A DNA stretch of 8,539 nt from Ignavibacteriota bacterium (GCA_003135995.1 PNBM01000077.1:1-8539); one strand, 5' to 3'. Numbered from the stretch's first letter, positions 1 to 8,100 are shown. Numbers and translations: made by a program. Notes: generated by a model from the letters alone, not told the origin.

Positions 1-34
1 TTGATGAACTTGATGAACTTGATAAACTTGAAAC
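1..34. repeat. 9-bp tandem repeat directly after the left-most gene (cut by window edge)
   Basis: About three and a half units of TTGATGAAC: two exact copies, one TTGATAAAC and a partial TTGAAAC. They abut the stop codon of the propeller gene at 35-37. On the minus strand the units read AGTTCATCA and continue in the frame of the gene just past its TAA, where they would encode serines, so loss of that stop would add a serine-rich tail. The array runs off the window, so its full length is unknown. A translated role is not supported, because the sorting domain of the gene ends normally before it. Confidence 0.75.
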
Positions 35-1633
35 TTATTTGATTACCATCATCTTCTTCGTCTCACTATAATTATTCACAGTCATTTTATAAAAATAAAC
101 TCCGCTTGAGTAATTGCTTGCATCCCATTGTAATTCATATTTTCCTGATTCTCTGTTTTCGCTTACGAGTGTTGCTACTTCTTTTCCGAGTGAATTATAT
201 ACTTTCAATGTAACGAATCCTTTTTCTTTAACAGAATAGCTTATATTCGTTTTTGGATTAAACGGATTCGGATAATTTTGTTCCAATTTATAATCAACCG
301 GTAAAGTTTCAGTAATACTGTTTTCGGATGTTACAAGTGAATCTACGATTGCAGTTAATACACTTAACTGACTTCCTTGTAATCTCGTCCATATTGGTCT
401 TACTTTATTGTGATAAGCAGTTATGCTATTATAATCTCCGAAGAATATTCCCGAAACCGGTATAAAAGAAGATGTACTGATTTTAAAATCAATAAATGTA
501 TCTCCGCCATTGGTTGACCTCGCTAAATATACATCTGTACTATTATTATTTGAAGCATCATTTCTTCTGTCATAAAAAACAATCCATATATAACCTGTAT
601 ATTGGTCAACAGTCATCCATGATAAAAATTGTTCTTTAGTACCGACATCAGTATTTACTTTTTTTACAGTGCTCCAGTTAGTTCCTCCGTTTGTTGATTT
701 AATAAATTTCACATCGTGATTATTCGGTCCAGCACTATCAGTCCAGTTGACGTAAATATTCCCTCTATAAGGTCCATTACTTAAATCACAAGCGGATGCA
801 AGCAATCCATTGCATCTTTGCAAACCTGCTATCATGTAATCCCAACCACCGGGCTGGTCGCAAACATAAATCGGTTGCGATAACCATGTATTTCCAAGAT
901 CTGTAGATTTATTGAAGAAAATTCCATACTGAGAATTTCTGACCTTTGGTCCACACCATAGGTCGTATATTACATGATTTGGACCCACACACGGAACGGC
1001 TCCTTCGACGGTATTATCACTATCCCAGCAATCTCCTCCAAGTCTGTCAAGTCTTTTGACAGCAGACCAGGTAATTCCACCATCTGTGGATTTTGAAAAA
1101 TATATTCTTGAACTATCCGACTGAGTCAAGACACCATAGTTATCAAATTCTGTCCACGTGACATAAATGTAATTATTTGTTGGGTCTATCGTCACACCCG
1201 GTTTATCCTCCGCTTCCGTTGTGCTATTTGGATTATATCCGAAATAAGAACCGGGGTTTGACCAGTTGACTCCATTGTTAGTTGTTTTCTGACATACCAT
1301 TCTGTCTATCCAATGTCCGGTCCCCGATGGATTTGATAGATGGAAAAAATAAAATGCTCCTGTCGTATCACATGCGATAATCGGATCGCCCCATACTCCA
1401 TAAGTTGATGAGACAAGATCTTGCCATATCCAGTTCAAACCGCCGTTTGTCGTATAATATGCATTGGTAATATTTGATCCGGCAACTAAATAATTCGTAT
1501 TCTTTGGATTTATACAAATTGAAGGCTCTTCAGGTGTATGTGTATTGCCATCAATTTGTACATTATTATATTGCGCAAAAGAAAAATTTACAGAGATTAT
1601 CAGAAATAATATAAGAAGAAGTATTGTTTTCAT
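35..1633 (-). CDS. Secreted six-bladed BNR/Asp-box beta-propeller protein with T9SS type-A sorting domain (copy 1)
   Basis: This 532-residue protein is exported and probably surface-attached or released; its ligand or substrate is unknown. Residues 1-20 form a Sec signal peptide (hydrophobic run, then FSFA before QYNN). Six Asp-box motifs of the type S-T-D/N-x-G-x-T/N-W start near residues 61, 116, 181, 242, 312 and 372. Their regular spacing of about 60 residues indicates a six-bladed propeller of the sialidase/BNR class. Residues about 445-532 are a T9SS type-A sorting domain (NYPNPFNP at 453-460, GVYFYKM, terminal KKMMVIK). Automatic annotation may call it a sialidase, but I see no N-terminal xRIP arginine motif and cannot assign the catalytic Arg triad, so a binding or structural propeller is as likely. 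It has nine cysteines after the signal peptide, six of them shared with its paralogue at 2902-4497. The start is an ATG with no Shine-Dalgarno. It lies behind a terminator, so it is probably transcribed on its own. Confidence 0.9.
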   Translation of the reverse strand: MKTILLLILFLIISVNFSFAQYNNVQIDGNTHTPEEPSICINPKNTNYLVAGSNITNAYYTTNGGLNWIWQDLVSSTYGVWGDPIIACDTTGAFYFFHLSNPSGTGHWIDRMVCQKTTNNGVNWSNPGSYFGYNPNSTTEAEDKPGVTIDPTNNYIYVTWTEFDNYGVLTQSDSSRIYFSKSTDGGITWSAVKRLDRLGGDCWDSDNTVEGAVPCVGPNHVIYDLWCGPKVRNSQYGIFFNKSTDLGNTWLSQPIYVCDQPGGWDYMIAGLQRCNGLLASACDLSNGPYRGNIYVNWTDSAGPNNHDVKFIKSTNGGTNWSTVKKVNTDVGTKEQFLSWMTVDQYTGYIWIVFYDRRNDASNNNSTDVYLARSTNGGDTFIDFKISTSSFIPVSGIFFGDYNSITAYHNKVRPIWTRLQGSQLSVLTAIVDSLVTSENSITETLPVDYKLEQNYPNPFNPKTNISYSVKEKGFVTLKVYNSLGKEVATLVSENRESGKYELQWDASNYSSGVYFYKMTVNNYSETKKMMVIK

Positions 1634-1669
1634 ATAACTTTTAAGATTTATTGAATTTATATAAAATTA
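1634..1669 (-). promoter_or_regulatory. Conserved 5' leader/promoter block of propeller copy 1
   Basis: The 36 bp directly before the ATG match the block before the other propeller gene (4498-4534) with one single-base length difference and only two substitutions. Identity stops sharply upstream of it. On the minus strand it contains TATA-rich segments (TTATATAAATTC, AATAAATC) that could hold a -10 element, and it ends in AAAGTTAT just before ATG. I cannot place a -35 box or the Bacteroidota TAnnTTTG element with confidence. A terminator lies just upstream, which supports an independent promoter here. The conservation may simply come from the gene duplication. Confidence 0.5.
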
Positions 1670-1719
1670 GATTAAATAATAATTTTTTAAAATACAAATT
1701 TTTTAGTATTACACGATTT

Positions 1720-1753
1720 AAAAAAAACGTTCCCAAGCCGGAACTCAGGAACG
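1720..1753 (-). terminator. Rho-independent terminator after the Omp28-like gene
   Basis: Read on the minus strand, CGTTCCTGAG and GGCTTGGGAACG-side bases pair as a 10-bp stem (six Watson-Crick pairs CGTTCC/GGAACG, two G-U pairs, then A-U and G-C) around a six-base loop TTCCGG. Eight T residues follow at once (plus-strand A-run 1720-1727). It lies 48 bp past the stop of the gene at 1801-2874 and before the leader of the gene at 35-1633, so it separates the two as transcription units. On the plus strand the stem is not followed by a T-run, so it should act in one direction only. Confidence 0.85.
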
Positions 1754-1771
1754 AAAATAATAAAACTCTTA

Positions 1772-1803
1772 TTTCGCTTTTTCGCTATTTCACTATCTCA
1801 CTA
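1772..1803. repeat. Degenerate 8-bp tandem repeat overlapping a stop codon
   Basis: Four units in the plus direction: TTTCGCTT, TTTCGCTA, TTTCACTA, TCTCACTA. On the minus strand the first unit, TAGTGAGA, supplies the TAG stop of the Omp28-like gene and an in-frame TGA directly after it, so the gene ends in a double stop inside the repeat. Its unit length and sequence differ from the repeats at 1-34 and at 4801-5031. Confidence 0.6.
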
Positions 1804-2874
1804 TTTGATCAGCATCATTTTTCTCGTTTCATTGAAACTTCCGGCGGTCAATTTATAGAAATAAATTCCGCTGGTTAGATTTGAACCGTTTACTTCGACA
1901 TTATAAACTCCTGCTTTTATGAATCCATTATAACATACCATAACTTCATTTCCAAGCACATCATATATTTTTAATGAGACATTCCCATTTTTCGGCATTG
2001 AGAAATGAATGCTGGTAGTCGGGTTAAAAGGGTTCGGATAATTTTGAGATAAAGAGTAGTTATCGGGAATATAACCAATTTGGCTTTCTATCCCGGTTAT
2101 AACATCTTTTACTTTCATCTTTTTTGTATTTAATATGTAACTATTGCTCGGAGATAATGTACCATTTGAAAAGTAAGCAAATGCAGTAGCATTGCAATTA
2201 TACCACACCCAAGTCGTATTTATATTTGTTGTCCAGGTTTTGGTTTTAGTTGTTCCTGATGCCCAATGTCCGGTGGATAGAGCCTCTCCTGTTGCTCCAT
2301 TTACCATATTTCTTACAACCCATTTATGTATATAGTCATTATGATAACCTTCGGTACCGCACATTGAATAAAAATCTTGCGGATAAACAATATTATCTTC
2401 TGTAATTACGAAATTAACATTTACGTTGGTATCTATATCTCTTAATGCATGTACTGTTACGGTCAGTGTTACTGTCCGGGCAATAGAATCCGAAGTACCA
2501 CTGAAAGACAGCGAAATTGGTGAAGGACAATATGTCATTTGACTATCCACTATCGTTACCCAGGTGGGAGCTATAACGGCACCTATAACAAGCCCGCTTC
2601 TTCTGCCCATTATACCGGTTGGGTAACCGGTAATTCCAAACAAACCGATAATATTATTTCCGTTAAAGTTATAGAAAGGGTCAGAGCTGCCTTCGTGATA
2701 TGCAAGAACGAGTGTATTCGGATGAGCAGTTAAAACCTGGTCAGCAGCAGCATCACAGCAAGGACAAAATCCACACCACGTACCTGTAAAAAGTTCAACA
2801 AGAACGTTGTTTTGCTGGGCGTGTAAAATTCCCGCAAACAGAAGTATTAGGAAGAAAAAAGTAATTTTTTTCAT
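1801..2874 (-). CDS. Omp28-like secreted protein with thioredoxin-type CxxC site and T9SS sorting domain
   Basis: This 357-residue protein is exported by Sec (signal peptide 1-19, ILHA before QQNN) and then probably by the T9SS. Residues 22-45 (VLVELFTGTWCGFCP, then CC) carry the thioredoxin-fold active-site pattern W-C-x-x-C at C34 and C37, preceded by a typical beta strand. GYPTG at 83-87 fits the cis-proline loop of that fold. This arrangement matches the Omp28-related outer membrane family found in Bacteroidota and Ignavibacteria, whose molecular function is not established. The middle region, about 115-250, looks like beta-rich sandwich sequence. Residues about 268-357 are a type-A sorting domain (NYPNPFNP at 278-285, GIYFYKL, KMMLIK end). 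The site is unusually rich in cysteine, with C39 and C40 straight after the CxxC. It starts with ATG 27 bp after the propeller gene at 2902-4497, so the two are probably cotranscribed and end at the terminator 1720-1753. A thiol-oxidoreductase role is inferred. Confidence 0.88.
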   Translation of the reverse strand: MKKITFFFLILLFAGILHAQQNNVLVELFTGTWCGFCPCCDAAADQVLTAHPNTLVLAYHEGSSDPFYNFNGNNIIGLFGITGYPTGIMGRRSGLVIGAVIAPTWVTIVDSQMTYCPSPISLSFSGTSDSIARTVTLTVTVHALRDIDTNVNVNFVITEDNIVYPQDFYSMCGTEGYHNDYIHKWVVRNMVNGATGEALSTGHWASGTTKTKTWTTNINTTWVWYNCNATAFAYFSNGTLSPSNSYILNTKKMKVKDVITGIESQIGYIPDNYSLSQNYPNPFNPTTSIHFSMPKNGNVSLKIYDVLGNEVMVCYNGFIKAGVYNVEVNGSNLTSGIYFYKLTAGSFNETRKMMLIK

Positions 2875-2901
2875 GTTTTATTTTTTTTATTTTCAGATTC
2901 T

Positions 2902-4497
2902 TTATTTGATTACCATCATCTTCTTCGTCTCGCTATAATTATTCACAGTCATTTTATAAAAATAAACTCCGCTTGAATAATTGCTTGCATCCCATTGAAG
3001 TTCATATTTTCCTGATTCTCTGTTTTCGTTAACAAGCGTTGCCACTTCACTTCCAAGTAAATTATATACTTTCAACGTAACAAATCCTTTTTCTTTAACT
3101 GAATAACTTATGTTCGTTTTCGGATTGAATGGATTCGGATAATTTTGTTCTAATTTATAATCAACCGGCAAAGTTTCAGCAATATTATTTTCTGATGTAA
3201 CGATAGAATCTACAATTGCTGTCATTACACTTCCCTGGCTTCCCTGCACTCTTGTCCACATAGGTCTGATCTTATTGTGATATGCTGTTATTCCATTATA
3301 ATCTCCTAAGAAATAACCCGTAACAGGAATAAATGAACTTGCGCTTACTTTAAAATCTGTAAAAGTGTTTCCACCATCAGTTGACCTCGCCAAATATACA
3401 TCGGTACTGTTATTATTTGAAGCATCATTTCTTCTATCATAAAACACAATCCATATATACCCATTATACCTGTCTACAGTCATCCATGATAAAAATTGTT
3501 CTTTTGTTCCGACATCAGTATTTACTTTTTTAACTGCACTCCAGTTAGTCCCGCCGTTAGTAGACCTGATAAATTTCACATCATGATTATTTGGTCCTGC
3601 GCTATCTGTCCAGTTAATATAAATATATCCCCTATATGGTCCGTTACTCAAATCAGTGGCTGTAGCAAGAAGTCCATTACTTCTCTGCAATCCGGCAATC
3701 ATATAATCCCATCCACCCGGCTGGTCACAAATATACACTGGTTGAGATAGCCACGTATTTCCGAAATCTGTAGACTTATTAAAGAAAATTCCATACTGTG
3801 AATATCTGACTTTAGGTCCATTCCATGCAACATATACTTCGTGGTTCGAACCTACACAAGGCACTGCACCTTCCACAGTATTATCTCCATCAATACAATC
3901 TCCTCCGAGTCTATCTAACCGGTTTACAGAAGTCCAGGTCGCTGCGGCATCGGTAGATTTTGCAAACATAATTCTCGAAGAATCGGTTGCGGGAGGATTT
4001 GTTATATAACTATCAAATTGTGTATTTGCAACATATATATAATTATTATATGGGTCTATTGCAACTCCTTCTTTATCCTGCAATTTATTCGCAGTGTAAA
4101 AAGTATATGTTCCCGGGTCAATCCAGTTAGCACCAAAGTTTGTGGACTTCTGGCAAACAATTCTATCGATTGCAGGCCATGGTAAATTCACATTGTCGGC
4201 TAAATGGAAATAATAAAAAATGTTATTTGTATCACAGGCAACTATCGGGTCACCCCATACACCCCATGATGACGAAGACATTACTCCCCTCGTCCAGTTC
4301 AATCCGGAGTTTGTAGACCAATAATAGCTCACAATATTTGCGCCTGCTATCAGCTGGTTTGTATTTTTTGGATTTATGCAAATAGTTGTTTCATTCGGAC
4401 TGTTTAAAGTACTAATTGTAACATTTGCATATTGCGCGTTTGAAAAATTTATAGAGAATAATAAGAGTAAAATAAGAAGAAGTGTAATTTTTTTCAT
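2902..4497 (-). CDS. Secreted six-bladed BNR/Asp-box beta-propeller protein with T9SS type-A sorting domain (copy 2)
   Basis: This 531-residue protein is the paralogue of the product of 35-1633 and has the same layout: signal peptide 1-21 (FSNA before QYAN), six Asp-box motifs starting near residues 61, 117, 180, 241, 311 and 371, and a type-A sorting domain from about 444 to the end (NYPNPFNP at 452-459). The third Asp box is decayed (STDAAATW, with the central glycine lost). From residue about 231 to the end the two proteins differ at only about 33 of 300 positions (hand count). The first 230 residues differ at roughly half. Six cysteines (C40, C88, C115, C201, C214, C257) are shared with copy 1, and none is unique to this copy. 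The sialidase xRIP motif is absent, so enzyme activity is unproven. It is the first gene of a likely two-gene unit with the Omp28-like gene. The ATG start lacks a Shine-Dalgarno but has the leader shared with copy 1. Confidence 0.9.
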   Translation of the reverse strand: MKKITLLLILLLLFSINFSNAQYANVTISTLNSPNETTICINPKNTNQLIAGANIVSYYWSTNSGLNWTRGVMSSSSWGVWGDPIVACDTNNIFYYFHLADNVNLPWPAIDRIVCQKSTNFGANWIDPGTYTFYTANKLQDKEGVAIDPYNNYIYVANTQFDSYITNPPATDSSRIMFAKSTDAAATWTSVNRLDRLGGDCIDGDNTVEGAVPCVGSNHEVYVAWNGPKVRYSQYGIFFNKSTDFGNTWLSQPVYICDQPGGWDYMIAGLQRSNGLLATATDLSNGPYRGYIYINWTDSAGPNNHDVKFIRSTNGGTNWSAVKKVNTDVGTKEQFLSWMTVDRYNGYIWIVFYDRRNDASNNNSTDVYLARSTDGGNTFTDFKVSASSFIPVTGYFLGDYNGITAYHNKIRPMWTRVQGSQGSVMTAIVDSIVTSENNIAETLPVDYKLEQNYPNPFNPKTNISYSVKEKGFVTLKVYNLLGSEVATLVNENRESGKYELQWDASNYSSGVYFYKMTVNNYSETKKMMVIK

Positions 4498-4534
4498 ATA
4501 ACTTTTTAAGATTTATAGAATTAATATAAAATTA
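4498..4534 (-). promoter_or_regulatory. Conserved 5' leader/promoter block of propeller copy 2
   Basis: These 37 bp before the ATG match 1634-1669 almost base for base. On the minus strand the block reads TAATTTTATATTAATTC, then TATAAATC, then TTAAAAAGTTAT before ATG. A -10-like TATAAA lies about 17 bp before the start, which would leave a very short untranslated leader. No convincing -35 is visible. The block marks either a shared promoter and translation leader, or the upstream limit of the duplicated segment. Confidence 0.5.
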
Positions 4535-4681
4535 CTATAAAAAATGATTTTTAAAACTCAATTTTTTAAGTATGAATAATTCTTCATTCATATTTTGATA
4601 TTGATAAAATATTATTCGAATTTAAAGTTTTTCTAAATAATGTGTTCTTCATTCGTTCTTAACTGTTCATGGTAATAAAAG

Positions 4682-4710
4682 TTTGCTAAAAAATGATGTT
4701 TTTGAGCAAA
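4682..4710 (-). terminator. AT-rich hairpin, possible weak terminator for mfd transcripts
   Basis: TTTGCT-A-AAAAA pairs with TTTTT-G-AGCAAA around the loop TGATG, giving 11 pairs with one internal mismatch. On the minus strand it is followed by CTTTTATTACC, a short imperfect T-run. On the plus strand it is followed by TTTTAACTTTTTT, but no plus-strand gene precedes it. The stem is mostly A-T, so it is weak as an intrinsic terminator. It lies more than 400 bp past the mfd stop, beyond the 21-bp array. It could instead be a chance feature of AT-rich DNA. Confidence 0.3.
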
Positions 4711-4800
4711 TTTTAACTTTTTTCGTTTATTCATGACAAATATTTCACTAAAATAGGCATTTTTGTCGTTGAAATTGCTCTGATTTCGGTCGACAATACT

Positions 4801-5031
4801 CTTTTGTCAGTCAACAAAACTCTTTTGTCAGTCAACAAAACCCTTTTGTCAGTTGACAAAGCTCCTTTGTCAGTCAACAAAACCCTTTTGTCAGTCAACA
4901 AAACCCTTTTGTCAGTCAACAAAACCTTTTTGTCAGTCAACAAAACTCCTTTGTCAGTCAACAAAACCTTTTTGTCAGTCAACAAAACTCCTTTGTCAGT
5001 TGATAAAACTCCTTTGTCAGTTGACAAAACT
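4801..5031. repeat. 21-bp tandem repeat array with palindromic core (11 copies, decayed edges)
   Basis: Eleven contiguous 21-bp units with the consensus CTTTTGTCAGTCAACAAAAC plus one T or C. More decayed units flank them: two at 4759-4800 and one at 5032-5052. Each unit has inverted arms TTTGT/ACAAA. In three units the centre is TTGA in place of TCAA; in two of these (4843-4863, 5011-5031) TTTGTCA-GT-TGACAAA is a perfect 7-bp inverted repeat, and the third (4990-5010) has TTGATAAA. Variation is confined to a few columns: the C/T steps at unit positions 1, 2 and 21, and the central TCA/TTG change. Because 21 is a multiple of three and the unit lacks stops in several frames, it is open on both strands: VLLTDKG/R/K heptads on minus (4731-5048) and SVNKTLL on plus. 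The unit-to-unit changes are mostly non-synonymous in either frame, so I read it as non-coding. There are no spacers, so it is not CRISPR. Confidence 0.92.
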
Positions 5032-5117
5032 CTAATGTCATTCAACATTGTTAAAATTAAATTAATTATTGCAGGTAGATTCGTTTCGCAGAATTATTTG
5101 GAAGTATTTTTATAATG

Positions 5118-8100
5118 TTAAATATTCAATATCTCTTCAAGCTCTTTCAAACGGCTCGCATCATTAGAATTATCAAAATAAATTTCAAAAATAAGTTTAT
5201 CTTTATTATTCCCGATGCTGTATTTTCCTGATTTATTTGCAGAAAGTTTTTTAATCATCTTATCAAAAAATTCGCTCTTGTAAATTATGTGTTCTTTGTT
5301 GACAGGAAAATGAAGAGACAAATCTTTTCCGCTGATATTAATTCTTTCAAGACCAAGTTTTGTAGCTTTAATTTTAAGCACAATAATTTTTAAAAGTGTT
5401 CTGACGCGTTCATCCACTTCACCGAACCTGTCGCAAAGTTCATCTGCAAGAGAAGCAACCTCTTCTATTTCCTGCATGTCGTAAAGGCGTTTGTAAATGT
5501 TTAATCTTTCGGTTGAGTTCTCAACATATTCTTCGGGAATCAATGCGTTCAGGTCGTTTTCTATTATCGTGCTCGTAACTTCAATCTTCTTCTTTACCGT
5601 TTCACTCAATCTCTTCAGCGAACTTTCATCTTTGAATATATCTTTAAATTCATTTTCCTTGAGTTCAGCAACAGCTTCATCTATAATATCTATAAACATT
5701 TCAAAACCAACCTGCGAAATAAAACCGCTTTGCTCCCTTCCCAGTAAATTACCGACACCGCGTATTTCCATATCACGCATCGAAAGATTAAATCCCGAAC
5801 CAAGCTCTGTGTATTCTTCAATTGCCTGCAAACGTCTGATTGCTGTCTTCGTAAGCTTTGCCGCAGGCGGCGAAATGAAATATGCATAAGCCTGAACCTC
5901 GCTCCTGCCAACTCTTCCGCGCAGTTGATATAATTCCGAAAGTCCGTACATATTTGCATTATTAATAATAATCGTGTTAACATTCGGAATATCGAGACCT
6001 GATTCAATTATTTTTGTGCAAAAAAGTATGTTCAATTTTTTTTCGATGAAATCTACAATTATATCTTCAAGTTCATTTGCATCCATTTGCCCATGTGCAA
6101 TTCCTACTTTTGCAATCGGCAGTAACTCTTTCAGCTTATCGGCAAGTAAATATAAATTAGAAATTTTATCGTTGACGAAATAAACCTGTCCGTTGCGAGA
6201 TAATTCTTTTCTGATGATTTCGATAACCCTTTTCCAGTCGAGACTGATTATTTCAGTTATAATTGATTTTCGGTTCTTCGGCGGAGTATTGATTACAGAA
6301 AGGTCGCGCGCACCAAGCAAAGAAAAATTTAAAGTTCGCGGAATTGGCGTTGCAGTTAAAGTTAATGTATCGACGTTCGGTTTTATTGCACGCAGCTTTT
6401 CTTTTGCTTTAACGCCGAATCTTTGTTCTTCATCGATTACAAGAAGACCTAAGTCCTTAAATAAAATATCTTTTGAAAGCAATCTGTGAGTGCCGATTAA
6501 AATATTTACTTTCCCTTCTTCAAGCCTTGTCAGAATATCTTTCTGAATTTTTTTTGAATTCATTCTTGTGATGCATTCGACTTCGACTGCAAACGGAGAA
6601 AGTCTGTCGCGGAAAGTATTGTAATGCTGAACTGCCAGAATAGTTGTCGGGACAAGAATTGCGACCTGCTTATTATCGAGAACTGCTTTGAATGCCGCAC
6701 GAACCGCAACTTCAGTTTTACCAAATCCAACATCACCGCAAACAAGCCTGTCCATCGGGTTTTCAGACATCATATCCTGCTTGACTTCTTCGGTTGAATT
6801 CATCTGGTCGGGAGTGTCTTCGTAAATGAAACTCGCCTCAAGTTCCCGTTGCCAGTGGTCGTCTGCAGAAAATCTGAAACCTTCTTCGGATTTTCTTTTT
6901 GCGTAAAGCAGAATCAAATCGCGAGCGATATCTTTAACTTTCTTTTTTGTACGCTCCTTAATCCTGTCCCATTCGCCGCCGCCGAGACGCGTGAGCTTCG
7001 GAGTGATTCCTTCTGAGGCAGAATATTTTTTTATAAGGTTAACATAATTCATGTTCAGGAAAAGTGTGTCGCCTTCTTCATAAGAAAGCTTAACAACTTC
7101 CTGTTCGCTGTTTCCGACTTTAATTTTTCTAAGACCTGAAAATATTCCGATTCCGAAATCCCGATGCACAACATAATCACCGCGCTTAAGCTCTTTCAGT
7201 TCTTCAAAAGTTAATCCTCTGAATTTTCTTTTTCGCTTTTTATATTGCCTGAAAAATCTTCCGAATATCTGGTGCTCCGTATAAACAAGTAAATTGGTTT
7301 GCGGAATAATAAAACCTGATTGAAGAGTTTCCGGAAGATAAATTATATGAAGTTTATTTGCTTTATTATTCTCAGACGAAAGAGAAACTGCATCTTCATA
7401 ATCATCGATTAAACTTTTAATTCTCTTCAGCAGATTTTCATCGGAGCACAATAAATATATTTTAAAATTCTTTTCATCATGTTCAGATAAATTATTGTAA
7501 AGCTGTTTTATGTTTGAATGAAAATCGGGTTGTGGAAAAGAATTAAAATTTATTATCTGATAAGAATATTTTTCTTCGGACTCGATTACCGGAATCTGTG
7601 ACAGTAAGATGTATTTATTTTTTTTTATTAACTCTTCGAATTTTGGTTCAGGAAAATATTTTGATATTATTTCCGGCTCATCAAGAAATATTATTGCATC
7701 CTCCGGAATGTAATCGAGTATTGTATTTCCGGTCTCTACAATTTTTATCCCCTCTTCATCAAAATCATTTTCCGCAAGATTAATTCCGATTTTAATGGCA
7801 TTGATTTCTCTTACAGACCTTTGATTATTTATATCGAATTCCCGGATTGATTCGATTTGCTCTCCGAAAAATTCTATTCGAAGCGGTGCATTATAATTCT
7901 CGGGAAATAAATCGATTATACCTCCTCTTACGGAATAATCCCCCACTTCTTCAACAAAATCTTTCTTTTCATAATTATATTCTTCAAGCTTTTGTATAAG
8001 TTCTTCAAATAAATATTCATCATCTTTTTTAAGTTCGACCAGAGAACTTTTGAATTTATCTTTTGAAATAATATTCCGTTTTAAATCTTCCGCATTAATT

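Larger units (their letters stand above)
4498..5117. other. 620-bp gene-free region between mfd and the exported-protein genes
   Basis: From left to right it holds the leader of propeller copy 2 (4498-4534), a very AT-rich spacer (about 4535-4758) with a hairpin at 4682-4710, a second small inverted repeat at 4571-4592 (TATGAAT and ATTCATA around eight bases) and a direct repeat TTCTTCATTC at 4580-4589 and 4645-4654. The 21-bp tandem array with decayed edges follows (4759-5052), then about 65 bp of AT-rich sequence up to the mfd stop. I see no tRNA, no conserved RNA fold that I recognise, and no convincing gene. The long open frames across the array follow from its unit length of seven codons. 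Confidence 0.7.

Noticed and set aside
35..1633. Confident assignment as an active sialidase
   Set aside because: The Asp boxes show the fold only. The xRIP motif is missing and I could not identify the catalytic arginine triad or the Tyr/Glu pair, so I kept the call at propeller level.
1651..1878. Plus-strand open frame of 75 codons
   Set aside because: It runs across a leader, a terminator hairpin, and the antisense of the Omp28-like 3' end, with low-complexity composition and no recognisable domain.
4571..4592. Operator-like inverted repeat TATGAAT/ATTCATA
   Set aside because: The arms are only 7 bp in very AT-rich DNA with no second copy before the sister gene, so chance is likely.
4801..5031. 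CRISPR array
   Set aside because: The units are directly adjacent with no unique spacers, the unit is 21 bp, and no cas gene is present.
4843..5031. Multiple promoters from TTGACA-like -35 hexamers in the array
   Set aside because: TTGACA/TTGACT occurs in the unit, but no -10 element lies at the proper distance within the repeats, so these are only sequence coincidences.
4804..5115. Plus-strand coding sequence across the 21-bp array
   Set aside because: It starts at a TTG inside a repeat unit, has no upstream signal, and its openness follows from a stop-free unit of seven codons.
5497..7783. Several plus-strand and other-frame open stretches inside mfd
   Set aside because: They are antisense or out-of-frame shadows of a full-length conserved gene and show no domain of their own.
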